From: Glandiceps talaboti
Lineage: Eukaryota > Hemichordata > Enteropneusta > Spengelidae
Length of the DNA: 64,000 nt
Direction of reading: 5' to 3'
NCBI RefSeq assembly: GCF_964340395.1
Contig: NC_135556.1
Span: 24,337,223 to 24,401,222 of the forward strand
Shown here: piece after piece, positions 35,001-49,300 of the stretch
How the letters are laid out: every line of letters starts with the position of its first letter
Position numbering within the stretch: position 1 is the first letter of the stretch
Made by a program: the position numbers and the translations under genes
The notes under the pieces: model-generated
The model's database searches: none
What the model was told of the DNA's origin: nothing
What the model saw: only the letters and a program-made list of their open reading frames with translations

Positions 35001-35811
35001 TTATACATTACTTTTTATCCTGATACAGCAAAAACATACTTTTGACTATGAACCTTTTCTGAAGCACTTTTAATCTGCATGGAATGAGTACCAAAAATAC
35101 AAATACACGCAATCTGTCTACTGGCACTGTTCTACTCTGCTGTTCTACATTGTAACTGTCTGGTGTAAAACCAGGCATCTGTATGTCTGTACATGTGGTG
35201 ATAATAATTGAAACACTGCAGGGAGTTCAGATTTCATGGAGCTTCAGTTTTTTAATCACAAATTTGTGCTGTTTTGTTGAAATGAATAGAGATGAAGTCC
35301 TTCACATTATTTGCATTTCAATGTAGTTATCATATTATACAACCTTGATACATAAACTCACACATCTATTTTCATTTCTCCTGAACAGTATTTCTCCATA
35401 TTGTATAACCACCAATTTTGTGTTGGCCTTGAGGAAAGGAAATCATTTAGGCCAGCCTACCCTGGGGATTTTGACTTGGACTGCTTGCATTATTTGCACT
35501 AACCCATTTATTGGCACAACACAACTCACAGCAGGATGGTGGTAATTGCAAACTAATTCTCAGGGTCAAAGGTCAATGCAAAAACAAATCTTTTGATGAA
35601 CAGTTATTTTCACAGCCCATCAATCAATATACTTACACAGCTATTGTAATCATTTATATTGCCACACATTTGACAGGAAATGAGAGAGAACAGAAATTTA
35701 GTTTCCATGGAAACCATCTTTTGATAGCAGTTTTTAATGAAGTACATGTAGATTGTACATTGTTTTCTTACAACTACAAAGATTGTATTTTTTTGTATTT
35801 TTTGGATTCCA

Positions 35812-35898
35812 TAGTCTAGTTTCTGATGACTGTTCTGACGTTATCTTCACCCAACTAATACAGTGTAAATTGGAACATGGTTGTCAGGAACTAGACTC
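35812..35898. mobile_element. 87-bp TIR element with 8-bp target duplication
   Basis: The ends tagtctagtttctga and tcaggaactagactc are inverted. They are flanked by a perfect 8-bp direct repeat GGATTCCA (35804-35811 and 35899-35906). An 8-bp duplication fits hAT, P or Merlin transposases acting in trans. It shares termini with elements at 18411 and 57453. Confidence 0.82.
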
Positions 35899-36884
35899 GG
35901 ATTCCAGGATTTTGCATTGACTTTTTTGTTCCTTGTCATATAGTATTTGACCAACTCTAACACTAACAACAAATCATAACCAAATGTGAATATAGGCAGA
36001 CAACATCAGCCATCGAATCCATGTTTGTACTCATTTACTCTGGGTAATGAAATTTGTCAAAATTGTTATTGATGCTGTAGGCAAGACATTTCTCATCATT
36101 TTAATTCGCTTTACATAACGATGTTGAAATAGTCTGTTCATTAACGATAAAATACTTCTATCTTTGTGATTAAGATAAATCCTTTCTATTAAATTCTATT
36201 AGTTAGAACTGAAGGACAAATCTACCTAGTTTTATCTCTGTCTACAACAATTAAAATCAAGTATAGCTATTTACTACAGCGTGGCTGAATTGGTTTATGT
36301 TTTTAGAGAAATGTTATAAATGGATACATAGGTATATTGAACCAATTTTTCTTAATATCCTTTTAGCATTTTCTACAATATACTGTATAATGAACTGTTG
36401 TACAGACTATTTTGTTATTTACTTAAAAAGATTGCGTGTTTGGAAAGATTTATACCACAAATAATCCTGCATTGACAGACTGATTACTGGGATTATTATT
36501 TGAGATGTAATAATTGAATAAACAGTACAAGGAAATAAATCAACTCTCCTCTCTCATTGTTCATTTCTGACCAATGATTTATAGTTTGTTTTTCTCAAAA
36601 CAGTACCAGGGGTTACATCATTTTGACATCATGTTTGATTACTAAGTCAAGAGTTCAAATCTGAACAAGTTTAGTTTCCTTAATACATAAATTTCGTACA
36701 TTTAAAACAAATTATAAATGTTAGTCTTTTTGTGGTTATGAAATCATATCTTACTTTAATCTATTAATTTTAATAAATTTTAATACAACCAAAAATGTTG
36801 TTTTCATCTTTAACAGATTTTTTAATACCAAGGTTTTGGTCACCATAGATCAAATTCAAAGAAACTGATTTGGCACATTATCCA

Positions 36885-36955
36885 TAGATTTTATACTTTA
36901 GATTATCCACAGATTCTATACTTTAGATTATCCTTAGATTCTATACTTTATCTAT
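36885..36955. repeat. 25-bp tandem repeat
   Basis: Three copies of a unit containing gattctatactttagattat with one or two changes. Confidence 0.85.
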
Positions 36956-37407
36956 AACAGACATTTTGTATGTACATCATGACTTATTTCTCTTTTTAAT
37001 GTTGTCCACTCACAATGGAAACAAGTTTTATGCACTTTTCTATGTTATCTTGTGTAGTTTATTTTTTTGTTAAAGTGTATGCTTTGTGCTAAATAAACAA
37101 ACTCTAAAAACTATCACAATAAATCTTAGGTACTGAATTATAACATTGTGGTGTTATGACACAGGTTTCTAAGAAGACTGTAACCATGGTAACCACATCA
37201 GATATGCTTTGTACTTTATACTTTGTATAGGTGGCATAATGTCTCAATCTGTCTACAGGGTTATTGTTCCTGGTTGAAACCTTGTTTGTGGTTTTTGATT
37301 TCAGTCTTACAGTTAGCCTTATAACACACACACTGTAAAAAAAATATGTACTATTTAGCAATGATGTGTAAAGTGGTTATATCAAAGAATTGGTTGGTCT
37401 TTACCTG

Positions 37408-40400
37408 TTAAAGTGGTGTTTCTTTCTTGAATCCGTTTCGTCCTCCTCCTCCTTCCAAGTTGAGTTTGACAGCTTGTTTGTACTCTATTGAGGATGTGGC
37501 ATCAGGATTTCCATTGATCAACGAATGTTTGTTTGTCATTGTCTCTACCTGACTGTTCACAATGGCAGTTTTTGTCATGTGAATGTTCATATTAGTGTAG
37601 TTGGGATTGGTAACAATTCCATTCCTTCGGAGTTTACTCTCTGGTGACATACTTTGTTTAGAGTTCAACAAATGCTGCATATGTGCGTCTTGGAGACTGG
37701 CAGGCAGTGACCCCTTTCTGCCAAGTGATGAGTGTTCTGGGTTAGAATGTGGCAACCCAAGCTGGATCAGATTTCTTGGTTTATGTTCAGGGGATGGTAG
37801 TTTGTGCAGTCGATGTTGTGTTGAACTTTGTTTCTGTCTCCTCGGTGATGACTGATGAGAGATTGTAGAGTTTGGAGACTTCTGGTTAGTGATAGGTTTG
37901 ACACGGCTCAACGACAGTGACACATTTCCCCTTTCTGGAAGAGTTTGTGATCTCAACATCAATTTGTTTGGTGGATCTGGTCTCATGTTTTCTTGATTCA
38001 TACTTTGTGCAACATGTGACATAGGTACACAATGAGCTGGAGTGTGTTGTTGTATTTGTTCTGTGAATGACAGCCCTGGTGGTGCTTCACTTGGTGGTGG
38101 TGGGAAAGTGAAGGATGACAAATTTGTTGACGTTGATGTCAAATTTGATGATGATTTGGACTGAGTTGACACCATAGATTTACGTTTATCCACAGTGGAA
38201 TCTGGTGATCCAGATGACGAACATGATGATACAGTACCTCCATTGATTAGCATGTTGTTGCTTGGAAGGCTGTTAGTGGATGCTGTTGTCATGGAAGCTG
38301 AGCTGCATCTGTTGACATCACCACCACTACCACTGATGTTGACAATTTTCAGTGGATTATTCACGCCCCAAGTTTCAAGGAGTTTGATGATGCCATCATG
38401 TCCTCCTTTGATGGCAACACGGATAGCTGTGCGACCAAACTGATCAGCATGATTTGGATCAGCCCCATGTTGCAGGAGAGCATGCAAGACTTCAACATGT
38501 CCCTCCTGGGCTGCAATACACAGTGCTGTTGCACCCTGGTTACAAGTGTGGTCTACATCTGCACCTTTGTCAAGCAGTAACTTCACAATATCTGCATGAC
38601 CCTGCCATGCTGCAGATTGTAGTGCGGTACGCTTGTCATTGTCAACGCTGTTGACCTTAGCATGGTATTGGATTAGTAAGTCGACCATGTCTGTGTTGCC
38701 TTGCCATGCTGCCACATGCAATGGGGTCCTCCCTTCAACATCAGTGCACTCCACATAAGCATCACATTCGAGTAGGTATTCAGCCATCTTCATTCGATTC
38801 TCTAGGGCCAGCATATATAGGGTAGTACGCCCTTCAGCATCTTTGTAATTGATGTTGGAGTTCTTGCAGATCAGGTAATGAACTACCTCTTTGTGGCCTT
38901 CCATGGCGGAAGTTCTCAGGGCATTTCTACCATCATGAGAAAGAAGGTCAATTTTCGCACCAAAGTCTGAAAGTAGCTTGACTACCCCTAGGTGTCCTTC
39001 TTGAGCAGCAAGAATCAGTGGTGTCCGGCCATCGTTGTCTGCTTCATTGACACGTGTGCCTTGCTCAAGTAGCACCTCACAGGCTTCTTTATGGCCTTCT
39101 AGTGCAGCCATATGTAGTGGAATCCATCCAGAGTTGTCCTTATGCATCTCATCCAGTCCCCTATCGAGTAACATTCGTACCACTTCGCAGTTACCTTGTG
39201 CTGCAGCTATTGACAGTACTGTTCTTCCTTCGACATCAATAGTATCAATTGCAGCTCCCCAGAAAAGCAGTGTGTTTACAACAGGTGCATGTCCCATTGA
39301 AGCAGCTGCTACAAGAGGTGTGCGATTATTGTTATCACTTGCATCGACATCTGCCTCACCTTCTAACAACAACTCCACTATCTCTTGGTGTCCTTCATAT
39401 GCTGCCATCAGTATTGGTGTCATGCCATCATTATCACGGTGATCAACCTCTGCTTCTCTCTCTATCAAAATACTGACAACTTCAGTATGACCTTTACTTG
39501 CTGGGACACATAGAGATGCTACTGACAATGCTGTTCTACCATCTGCATCTTTGTGATCGATTTGAGCTCCAAAGTCAAGTAAATGCTCTACAATTCGACT
39601 GTGGCCCATATATGCTGCTGCAATGAGTGCAGTACGTCCCTCCTTGTCAGCTTTGTTCATATTAGCTTTGTGTTCCAATAGACTCAGCACAATATCGTCA
39701 TGACCACCCCAGGCAGCAGCTCGTAGAGCTGTACGCTGATCTTCATCCAGGGCATCCACATCAGCACCTGCTTCAAGTAGAGCAATGACTACATCAGAAT
39801 GACCAGCCCAAGCAGCTGCTCTGAGTGCTGTCCATCCATCATTATCCTTATGATCTACCTCTGCATTAAGTTCTAGTAATAAATTAATAACTTCAGTATG
39901 ACCCTGACGAGAAGCCAGAATCAGGGGTGTCTGTCCTATCTTGTCAACATGTTCTATATCTGCAGCACGATTCAGTAGAAGTTGAACAACATTCACATTT
40001 CCACAGTATGCCGCATTTGACAATAACGTCCTTCCATTGTTGTCTTTACTGTTGATCATGGCCCCATTATCAAGTAATTCGCGAATAGATTCCTCCTTCT
40101 CCAGGGCCTCCTTTAACGCAATGGCATTTTCATCCAGACTGATAACCTTAGCTCCTGCTTCGATCAACAATTTCAATACTTGCTGATTCTTTGGTGAAGA
40201 TGTGACTAATGCATCCTGTAATGGAGTACCCATCCAGATAAGCCACAGTGCTAAATGGTATTCTTCAAGTGGTGGGCATAATTTAGCTTGAATGAGATGT
40301 TCTGCTAAGTCCTGTACTTGTGATGGAATTAGTTCAGTTGCATTGCAGGTATATCTCATTGCTAACATAGCATGGCCATCTGCAATACTACACAGGTATT

Positions 40401-41562
40401 TCTGTGTACAGTGTTTCACATCCAGCAACCATTCTGCAAAGCTATGGTGAAAAATAATTCTAGAGTTGTCTTTACTTTTCACTAGTATCTTTGACATCAT
40501 TTCAATTCGCTTGTCAAATTCCTCTTGGGTGAGGGTTGTGTTTCTGGTGCGTGTGGCTGCATAAAGTTCGGGGTCACCAACAGGTCGCTTAGCAGCAAGC
40601 ATTACATTCAAGATGGGCTGGATTTTGGTGAACTGTTTACGTACGAACAAACGTTGACACAACCACAAATACAGCCCATTTAGTGTTCCAGGAATTTCTG
40701 AAATGTCACGAAGACTAATGAATTTCTCTGCAACACCATCCAACACTTTTTCCAGGTACATGAAACACCCATTGCTTTTGATATGCAGCTGATTCAACAT
40801 TTCGGCAGTTTCCCTACTCAAATGCTGTCGTAGGGTTTCTTCTCTGTCTAGACGACTTAGAATGTATTGTTGGACGTCTCTCACGACATGTGATTTTCTC
40901 AGGTCATCCAGACTAATCTTACGAAAACCCGTGAACATTCGTGTCACATTCTTGCTTTGTCGGCGAGCTGTGCACACTAACAGGAGCCAGGGTGGGAAGA
41001 GCTCATGATTGTTTGCTAACAACTCGGCAATTGTACGGCTTCCTCCACTGCTTGATCGGTCTCCAGTTTGCTCGACATAACCTTCGTCGATTGAGTCCAC
41101 CAAAATAAAACAATAACGCATGGGTGGACTCAGGGCCAATAATGGTAACAAAACGCCCTTTTTGAAGGCCTCGTCAGGATTGCGTTCACATTCCGACGGT
41201 TCTAGTACACCTTGGATACTTGGTTCTCGTATTTTGTCTTCGTAGCCGTGCAACAGTGTTGATCGAGTTAATTGGTTCACTAACCCCAAAATAAAATTAG
41301 TCACCGACAAAGTTTCACTGTCGTGGGCTTGGCAGAAATGGTAAGCCAACGCACGCCGACTGAGAGTTCGTTGTTTCCCATGGTTTGATGTTGACCATAT
41401 CATTTCCGCACTCAGGGCAGTTTTTCCACTGCCTGGTCCTCCCATTACCAACGTTCCGCATGTTTTCGATGTCGGACGACTCTCCAAACAATGTAATAAT
41501 TTCTGAAAGGCCCACTCACGGCAATAAAACCGTTTCCCTTGCAACATACACTGCTGAGCCAT
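37408..41562 (-). CDS. ANKRD50: Ankyrin repeat domain-containing protein 50
   Basis: A 1384-residue protein in one coding exon, close to the roughly 1429 of human ANKRD50, which works with SNX27, retromer and WASH to recycle cargo from endosomes to the plasma membrane. ATG 41562 is used: it has a good context (atcATGG) and gives [19 protein letters not shown], which matches the vertebrate start; the longer frame would begin with GTG. A NACHT/STAND-like P-loop domain has GPGSGKT at 42-48 and Walker B ILVDSIDE at 153-160. Seventeen clear ankyrin repeats follow, at about 503-1070; the sixth carries an LCVPAS insertion also present in vertebrates. The tail (about 1071-1384) is Ser/Pro/Asn-rich with a PPPP stretch, [10 protein letters not shown] and NGIVTNPNY islands, and the conserved C-terminus KKETPL. 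No defect seen. Confidence 0.97.
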   Translation of the reverse strand: MAQQCMLQGKRFYCREWAFQKLLHCLESRPTSKTCGTLVMGGPGSGKTALSAEMIWSTSNHGKQRTLSRRALAYHFCQAHDSETLSVTNFILGLVNQLTRSTLLHGYEDKIREPSIQGVLEPSECERNPDEAFKKGVLLPLLALSPPMRYCFILVDSIDEGYVEQTGDRSSSGGSRTIAELLANNHELFPPWLLLVCTARRQSKNVTRMFTGFRKISLDDLRKSHVVRDVQQYILSRLDREETLRQHLSRETAEMLNQLHIKSNGCFMYLEKVLDGVAEKFISLRDISEIPGTLNGLYLWLCQRLFVRKQFTKIQPILNVMLAAKRPVGDPELYAATRTRNTTLTQEEFDKRIEMMSKILVKSKDNSRIIFHHSFAEWLLDVKHCTQKYLCSIADGHAMLAMRYTCNATELIPSQVQDLAEHLIQAKLCPPLEEYHLALWLIWMGTPLQDALVTSSPKNQQVLKLLIEAGAKVISLDENAIALKEALEKEESIRELLDNGAMINSKDNNGRTLLSNAAYCGNVNVVQLLLNRAADIEHVDKIGQTPLILASRQGHTEVINLLLELNAEVDHKDNDGWTALRAAAWAGHSDVVIALLEAGADVDALDEDQRTALRAAAWGGHDDIVLSLLEHKANMNKADKEGRTALIAAAYMGHSRIVEHLLDFGAQIDHKDADGRTALSVASLCVPASKGHTEVVSILIEREAEVDHRDNDGMTPILMAAYEGHQEIVELLLEGEADVDASDNNNRTPLVAAASMGHAPVVNTLLFWGAAIDTIDVEGRTVLSIAAAQGNCEVVRMLLDRGLDEMHKDNSGWIPLHMAALEGHKEACEVLLEQGTRVNEADNDGRTPLILAAQEGHLGVVKLLSDFGAKIDLLSHDGRNALRTSAMEGHKEVVHYLICKNSNINYKDAEGRTTLYMLALENRMKMAEYLLECDAYVECTDVEGRTPLHVAAWQGNTDMVDLLIQYHAKVNSVDNDKRTALQSAAWQGHADIVKLLLDKGADVDHTCNQGATALCIAAQEGHVEVLHALLQHGADPNHADQFGRTAIRVAIKGGHDGIIKLLETWGVNNPLKIVNISGSGGDVNRCSSASMTTASTNSLPSNNMLINGGTVSSCSSSGSPDSTVDKRKSMVSTQSKSSSNLTSTSTNLSSFTFPPPPSEAPPGLSFTEQIQQHTPAHCVPMSHVAQSMNQENMRPDPPNKLMLRSQTLPERGNVSLSLSRVKPITNQKSPNSTISHQSSPRRQKQSSTQHRLHKLPSPEHKPRNLIQLGLPHSNPEHSSLGRKGSLPASLQDAHMQHLLNSKQSMSPESKLRRNGIVTNPNYTNMNIHMTKTAIVNSQVETMTNKHSLINGNPDATSSIEYKQAVKLNLEGGGGRNGFKKETPL

Positions 41563-41670
41563 GATGACCGGGGCTTGACCCGACACCTTACGGATTACAT
41601 CCAGTCAGTCTGACACGATGACTTGGCAGCGAAAGCCGCTCACCTCGCTAACTGAACCATTAAACTGCCC
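41563..41670 (-). other. ANKRD50: ANKRD50 5' UTR part of the coding exon
   Basis: Acceptor ttcatttcag ends at 41671, so the coding exon starts at 41670 with 108 nt of 5' UTR before the ATG. The transcript therefore begins in an upstream non-coding exon. Confidence 0.7.
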
Positions 41671-42185
41671 CTGAAATGAATAATCGAAAAAGCACTGGTT
41701 ACAAATTAAGCTAAATGTACAGGTCAAAACATAAGAGCTACTGGTTAAATAAGTCTAACGAAGGGAAGGTTATTCAATCAAACTCATGAATATTCCTTAG
41801 ATATCGCCAAACTTAAATGGCCTGGGAGCTAGCTGATCTACAGGACACTATTGAAAAGGCAATCCAGTCGGGCTACACAGGCACTTTACCCTGTACAAAC
41901 AAAACGCTTCACGCTCTAAGAAAAGAGCCTCGGAGAAACCGTGCTACATTCCAGACCGTGATATAAGGATTCCTACACTGTCTACCCACAACAAACCGAG
42001 TTAAACAGTCTACAGCAGTGTGTCCCCAAACTGTATCGTTCAAAGTGCATATTAATACGTACGAATTCTAAAGAAACCATTGAACAATACACAACCAACG
42101 TTACTGACAATCGCTGTCTCGAAATAAAACAAAGTACAGATCGGAGACAGCTGATCCATACAGCAAAGCAAGTATTTTAACTTAC

Positions 42186-42260
42186 GCAGTTTGTCTCATA
42201 ACATCCCAAACATAGCTCGTGGTGAAAATTCCTGACAAGCCTCGCATGGTACTGATTTTT
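42186..42260 (-). other. Candidate ANKRD50 non-coding first exon
   Basis: A donor GTAAG directly follows 42186 on the - strand (reading ...aaactgc/gtaag). The 5' end is not visible and the right limit given is arbitrary. A second candidate donor (GTAAGT after 44318) could belong to an alternative first exon. Confidence 0.4.
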
Positions 42261-42900
42261 GCTCGTTATACACTGACACAGTATTGCACTTACAATCTGA
42301 ACACTTCATCTGGGTTAAAAAGCTGTGGGCGGGGCAATGACGTCACATTGAACGGACTGTATACGCTAGTCAAATTTGATGGACATCTACAGCTGGTTTA
42401 CATTAATCACGTGACATCGACAGCAACTCTGACATGGGGTTCCCGGAGGGCAAAAGTGACACTCCCCATGCCTATGCCTTGCATAACTATTTAAAAAGCA
42501 ATCATGCGACAATGGACAGTAAATAAATACATAACAGAAATTGGGAATTCCACTCCTTACACATTTCAACAATTCTGACCGCTCTTCACAAGTAATATTT
42601 CACACTTAAAACTTCTCTCAAAGAAACATTTTATATCCTGGGTATGCTGAAGTTTCACATGCAAGTTAGATTCGAAAATAACACATCAAAATTAAACTCT
42701 GTATAGCGTTATTCTATAAGGGAGTAGTACTCAAACCACTTTATTTTTGTACCTCCCTCAATCACCTCTCAATTATTTTATATGATAGTTTCCATCAATC
42801 ATCAACATCACTTTGTATAATTCATGCACATATACAGATGATGGGCCTGTTTTCGAATTTCTCATCATGAATTCGTCTATAAAAAAATAAATACAAGCCG
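42187..42900. other. Upstream region of ANKRD50
   Basis: Probably promoter and first-intron sequence. The + strand ORF 42219-42494 has no family or splice support. Confidence 0.35.
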
Positions 42901-42907
42901 ACTAAAT

Positions 42908-43245
<338 letters not shown>

Positions 43246-43592
43246 AAATACGGGGGTAACCTACTCAACATAAAGTACAATGTACTATGGAGTAGGGTAG
43301 TCAGTGATGGTAGTTACATAACAACTACCTAATAGATAAAGGTACTCCTACACGAACGACAACCTGTCCAAGTAGCTTACACCCTATTGGAGTAGACACT
43401 TAACACTTTATGCGTTGTCAAGCAAAAATATAAAAAAATACACTTTCTATTGGGCACGCGGTATTTGGCTGTCGTAGGTTGTCATAGAAGAAATGTAAAA
43501 ATATAACTGAATATGTACTCTTAATGCCAATACTAACCTAGCTAAACAAAAGTACAATAGCCCAGGTATTCCGACTTTAGTTCAAAATGTTA

Positions 43593-43624
43593 CACCACAC
43601 CACACCACACCACACCACACCACA
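43593..43624. repeat. (CACAC)n pentamer repeat
   Basis: Six copies of acacc/cacac. Confidence 0.9.
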
Positions 43625-45907
43625 TTTGACTGACCACTAATAAGTTATCAACAGACACAATACAATGTAATTGTCTGATTGCAGACAGATACCTCCAATG
43701 GCTATTTAAACCAAGCAGTATTTCATCATGACAATTAAGTCTGATCACCAGCACCAGTGGATAAATAACAACATAATCTATTACTAAAACACTAACATCC
43801 AGAGTTTTAAAGTACAAAGCTAGACTTCCTAATCAAGAATTGAATGTACTAGTAGACAGTTTACCCTGTAACCCGCATAGGAAATCTCGCCTAATCAATC
43901 TCGGTATCAGTATCACGAAACCCTTGACCTTTGACCTTGTTCAATGTTCATAAAAAATACAAAATTCAACTCTTTTCAGATATAACATTATGTCGCTCTG
44001 TTTTATGTACTTACGAAGTCCATAACAAATTTCGAAAACCCTTATGACAACTTGTATATATGCAGTGATCAAATTTATATATTATATTTGAACTCAGGAA
44101 TATCTTGACTCTAAACAGGGGGAGGGACAATTGTCAGAATCGAGTCCCGAATTCCTCCGTATGCAAGCAGGACTAATAATATATATGATTTTATGATATA
44201 CATTGTCGATCGTAAATATATCTGAGTTCAAATATCACCTGCATACACAATTGAATACAAAGCATCACAATACAATCCGATCTATTGTAATAAACACACA
44301 ATACAAATAATACTTACATACAGACTGACCGATTTATGTAGACAATGCGTGTGAGAACTATACTAGCATGTCCATGTCGTTTCTCGTATCAATTTACGGT
44401 GTTACGGTGTAATTTTGATAATGTCCCAACTCTTGTCACACATGTCTACATCCCGCATGTACCGGCGGTATAACTAAAACCACGTGAGGGAGGACCGTGG
44501 TCAAACTCATATGATTTGCATTGTCACTTCCGACGACACGTTCCCATAGGAACAAGTGATATTCATTCACCTACTACAGGTCGTGTCAAGACAGGAAGTA
44601 CTCGTCTCTTTGTAATCCTTTCAACACTGACTAAACACACAAAGATTTGATTTGAACCCAGCCTAGCCCAACGTCGACAGATCTACGTGTCCAAGCATAT
44701 CGTAATATTTACGACTCCACAGGAAAATATATGAGAGTTTAGGTTAGCAACCTTTAACTTAAAATTTAAATACTTCCGTTACAGTCATCAAATTCATTTT
44801 GTTAAATTTATGATACAGGTATCAATTTATGTATGACATACTAAAATGAAGTTTACAAGTTATGAAAGAAATTTGTACATGTAATCAGTCTGAATCAGAT
44901 ACCGGTGGTGACTGTAAGATACACTAGAGATGAGCTAGTTACTGGAGATGAGCTACTTACAATAGCATGGTATTTGTCAAGTATTGTCTGTCGTCTGTCT
45001 ATTTCTTGTATCATCAAGATTTGTAGATACCATCAAATTGTTAGTAATTGGTTGCTAATTGGACGTACTTCACACAAGGACATGCCTAATACAGGAAACA
45101 ATGCACAAGATTTCAACGATTACCCCTCATCGACTGTAAAACGACCATAATAAGCAAACGAAGGATGAAATTTGATAACGCGAACTGTGACGTTGGAAAA
45201 TCTGTCTCTAGTGTAGTCAAAACTCACTATATTTGCTGTGCCTATACGTCGGGCTTTCTGTATGATACTGTAATGAAATGTTCACATCTGGGTGACATTT
45301 CGTATTCGACACAATAGTCACGGTTGGCTTGTATCGGCACATGTAACTACGGATTCGTGTAGTTAAAATATACAATTGCATCAGATTGGTTGCGTTATAC
45401 TAGTATGTTCGCCCCAGATATGAAATGGCCTCGGAACGTGAAATGTACAGCCCATCCTCCCACAGTAGTAACAATAGGCCGGAAACTCGAGTACGATCGT
45501 AAGTTTGCCAAACCCCATCTTTACAATGTAATCATCGAACTAAGAGTTTAGACTTCCGATCACGAATGTCTTGAATTTGTTTAAACTATTGATCTGTGCT
45601 ATTATTGATAACCACATGTCGAAACAGGATGCCAACTCAAGTATTGTTATAAACTTATCTACAATCGTATCTACAAGACTTAAAGGGTTTGTCTCTGAGG
45701 TTAGAATTGGCGGGAAGTTTTAGAAATGTTAAATGAACATGTTGGTGGAACGTTTGAAAAATATGAAAACACTCATACAGTACATGTCATGTAAGAAACT
45801 ATCACTGAAACTTGTCTATTTCTTTAGGCACACATCTGATGGATGAGCACTTTGTCACGTGATGGCTTGACACGAATACTGTAAATTGTAATAGTTCTGG
45901 TGTATTA
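43625..45907. other. Non-coding stretch, no gene seen
   Basis: Includes the possible alternative ANKRD50 donor after 44318 (- strand). No protein-like ORF. Confidence 0.4.
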
Positions 45908-46296
45908 GGGAGTCTTCAGTAATTACAAGGGGTGGTCGGGGGAAATCAAGCCCGGTCTGTGGCATAAAATGTTACCCCCCCCCCCTAGTCGGTTGTCACA
46001 GTGCTAAAAAGGGACCGTCCCTCAATTTCCTTTCTCTAATTTAATATAACTCTCTGCATGTCGCTGATATGTTATGATATTACTTTATAATGGTGGGATG
46101 TTGTAGCAGTGTTATTTCTAACCGGTGGCAGCGGTGGGATCATGTAAAATCACAAAATAATACAGAAATGTAAATGTAAATGTGACCTTCCACTAACGTA
46201 CCACTTTTCTAAAATATGCCCCTCACCCGAGGACAATTTGTAAAAAATGACCCCCTATTTCCCCCGGCCCTCCCCTCTTGTAATTACTGTGGGCTC
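45908..46296. mobile_element. ~389-bp MITE-like element
   Basis: Left end cagtaattacaaggggtggt, then cgggggaaat (45917-45947), is matched in inverted form by atttcccccggccc...ttgtaattactg (46257-46289). A 5-bp TATTA flanks both ends (45903-45907 and 46297-46301). No ORF. Confidence 0.68.
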
Positions 46297-46301
46297 TATT
46301 A

Positions 46302-49300
46302 AATGGAAGAAGACCATTTCCGAAAGACTAAACAACATCAAAATCTGAAAATCTGAATATCGATGTATACTTTCTTATCTGCAACTTACAATGTACCTTG
46401 GCACTTGGTATCACGAAACCGTTCGTACCCGGCCTATACCTCTATACGTAACCACTCTGTTCATACCTTTATACAAGAATGTACTTCTCTACGTAACTGT
46501 AGACATCTTACAAATAGTTGTTCTTCAGGATATTCTGGTATCCACGGAGTGTCGGGACGCATTATATCCCTTCACCGTTACTAAACAAACACAATCGTAC
46601 AACTCCGATCGAATATCGGTAATTTACAGATTAGGTCCTTGCATAGCCCCTCTTTTAATATGCCTTTGACACGCTTGCAAAGAACTGTAGGTGGTCTCCC
46701 CCATTCCCTTTAAATTCCATCGCTGGGATGATCTTACAATGGGGATATTGAATTGTTAGACACACTGTACAGTGAGTGGGAATTGATTCAACTATGAATG
46801 ATCGCCCACATGCATTAATCGAAATTTACGTACAATTCATTATACACTGTAAAGCAAGTCAATGGTCAATTCATCCAAACAAAGAATCTCGCTAAATATC
46901 CACCTAAAAGTGGGTGGAAGATTCCGAGTCGATGGGAGAGACATCAAACTGGTTACGCGATACCATGGCAAAATCAATTCTAGTATTCGATACTACTTCA
47001 CCTCTACTCTATCATGTAGAACAGCTTGAAAAGTTCAAGAGTACCTGTCTTTTGTATGGAGTGGCCACTTTATTCCCCCTCCGGTCATCACAACGGTATT
47101 TTATTCGGAAACGTTTTCAGAACTTAATAAAGGACAATATTGAACATTTCGAGATGGTTTGAAGTGTGAAACATGGCCGACTTTCAGTCCATTATTTTTT
47201 TAAGCAAAGTTTACCTGAAGTAGGATTTGATCTGGGTGAATGTCATTTATAATCCACCCAGAAGTTGTTTTAATTTCCATCGACATTCCTGAAGTTCCGA
47301 CTTGACATACCTGTGGTCATTACAGCACTGATCGCAATGAACAATTACGTCACAGTATGAATGATGCTATTCTTATGCAAGCTTTTAAAATAAAGTGACT
47401 GTTGATTTTATGGCTTGGGATGGTGGCCAAGGTGAGGACACTCCTAGCACTACTACAGTAGCTGATTGTAGGGTCAATAAAGCAATGCGGTCGACGATGT
47501 GTTAATCGCTTCACGGCCAATTGTAAAGACCCTTTCCCTTTCAACTTGACAAACAGTTAGCAGGAGTTAATGCCACCATTTCTGCATACACCAAACAACT
47601 GAAAGAGCCGCTTTTTATGTTCGGGCAATCGTTCAAAACAATGCTGTATAATGGAGCTTGTGTGTATATATTGACGGTCCTCCAAAGATGAAGGTCGATT
47701 GCATATTCCTCAATTTAAACCAATATTTTCTTTTCAATAGTAGCTTGGTGACGGATTGAATGCACACTTTCCTTGGGACTCTCCCATGCACCTTGTACTC
47801 ACTGTCACCTTATACAATTTATCATACAAACACTAAAACTCAACTTTTGGCTCTTAACATCTTACGCTACACATACTTGCACGATCAAATATCGTCCAAA
47901 ACACGATATATCTTGTAGATAAAAACTTTCAAATGATGCCGGCGAGGTCATTCAATAAATAGGCCCAATGAACACAGATAGGTTGGAATGTAGGATATCC
48001 CTAAACACCCAATAGAATGTGGAGTATCTCATGTGTGAGTTAATAGTAGAGACACTGGGGCCAGAGTTCATGTTCTATTAGAGACAAAGTAAAAAACTAG
48101 ATAACTTGCCTTACCACTGTACAATTCGTATATCTTGCAAGCAAACGATAAACCCTGCAGCAAATTTGGTGGTGGTGCCGGCGGTGGAGGTACACAATGC
48201 TAACAAAGACACGGTAAAATACCACACAATCAAATACCAACAAGTTCTTCAGTGGCAGAACACAACACAATGACATAAATAACAATAGCTACTATAGATA
48301 GCCACTGTGTTAATTGCATTGACCATTTACAATGACTGCACATGGTAAAACGTGTTGTCCAATTTTAATTGCTGTGTATATAACGGGAAAATCGATCTCG
48401 GATAGTCAGTCGTTTTATCGCTGGAGACATCTCAAGTGATCTGTTATCGCACACGTAGATAAGCCGTCCTGTAAATCAATCACAAATCGACCATACCTAA
48501 AAGGATGTCATTGAATCATAGTTGGTGGAGGGTCTATGATGATATTAACTCACATGATACCAACCGTTTGAATTCATAGACATGTCTATAATACTCGCTT
48601 CGTCTGTTGCTATTTCAAGATCGCCAGATTACGTCGATGACTTGACATGTTACTAACTATACTACAGGACCGTCACTGCACAATGTCAGGGACGGACGTG
48701 ACAAACGGTATAACACCGTTGCATTGATATTGAAAACATACACGACTCGATTTCTCGCGTCTCTGCTTAATAAAATCGATTCCCAGAGTAGACATACCAG
48801 TATTTACCTTGGTGACTGGGTCTATCCTGAACGAAGCCAGCAACTCATTCGAACAGCAAGTTTTACATCGAAATGACTGGAGGTTGAAGCTTGTCACTGA
48901 GTTTTAGAAACACTGTCTAGCCATTGGCTACTATACAAATCCCCCACAGACCTTGAGGTGTTGTGTGTAAAGTAAAGGTGTCGATTGCAAACTATGGATG
49001 CACATATACAATATACTATTGACACGTGCTCCCATGGCCCTGACCACTAACACATTAAGGTCGTTTCTACTGTTAGCAAGGACCCGATATTGTTCATTAA
49101 CAAACTGTCAGTCATTTCACTAATCGAAAGATTCAATTCAAAAAAGTCAACATCAATACATCATTGTCCAAACTTCTCTTCATTATCCATTATGAGTAAG
49201 GCGTTGTGAAGATCACGTAGCTACGTAGACGGTGTACAACCTTCTCAACGTAGATCATAGACCCTCCATGATGGTTGGTGGAGGGTCTTTGCGTAGATAT

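Larger units (their letters stand above)
22992..37407. other. 14-kb region without a supported gene
   Basis: Apart from the repeats and hairpin listed separately, I see only short ORFs. The right part (below 37407) must include the ANKRD50 3' UTR, which is long in vertebrates. A - strand AATAAA (tttatt near 37058) is the first candidate signal. Confidence 0.4.

Noticed and set aside
41563-41586. ANKRD50 start eight codons further upstream
   Set aside because: That codon is GTG. The ATG at 41562 has a good context and gives the conserved MAQ start.
46914-47162. 82-codon + strand ORF with mixed composition
   Set aside because: No family resemblance, no splice sites or promoter seen; length is within chance expectation.
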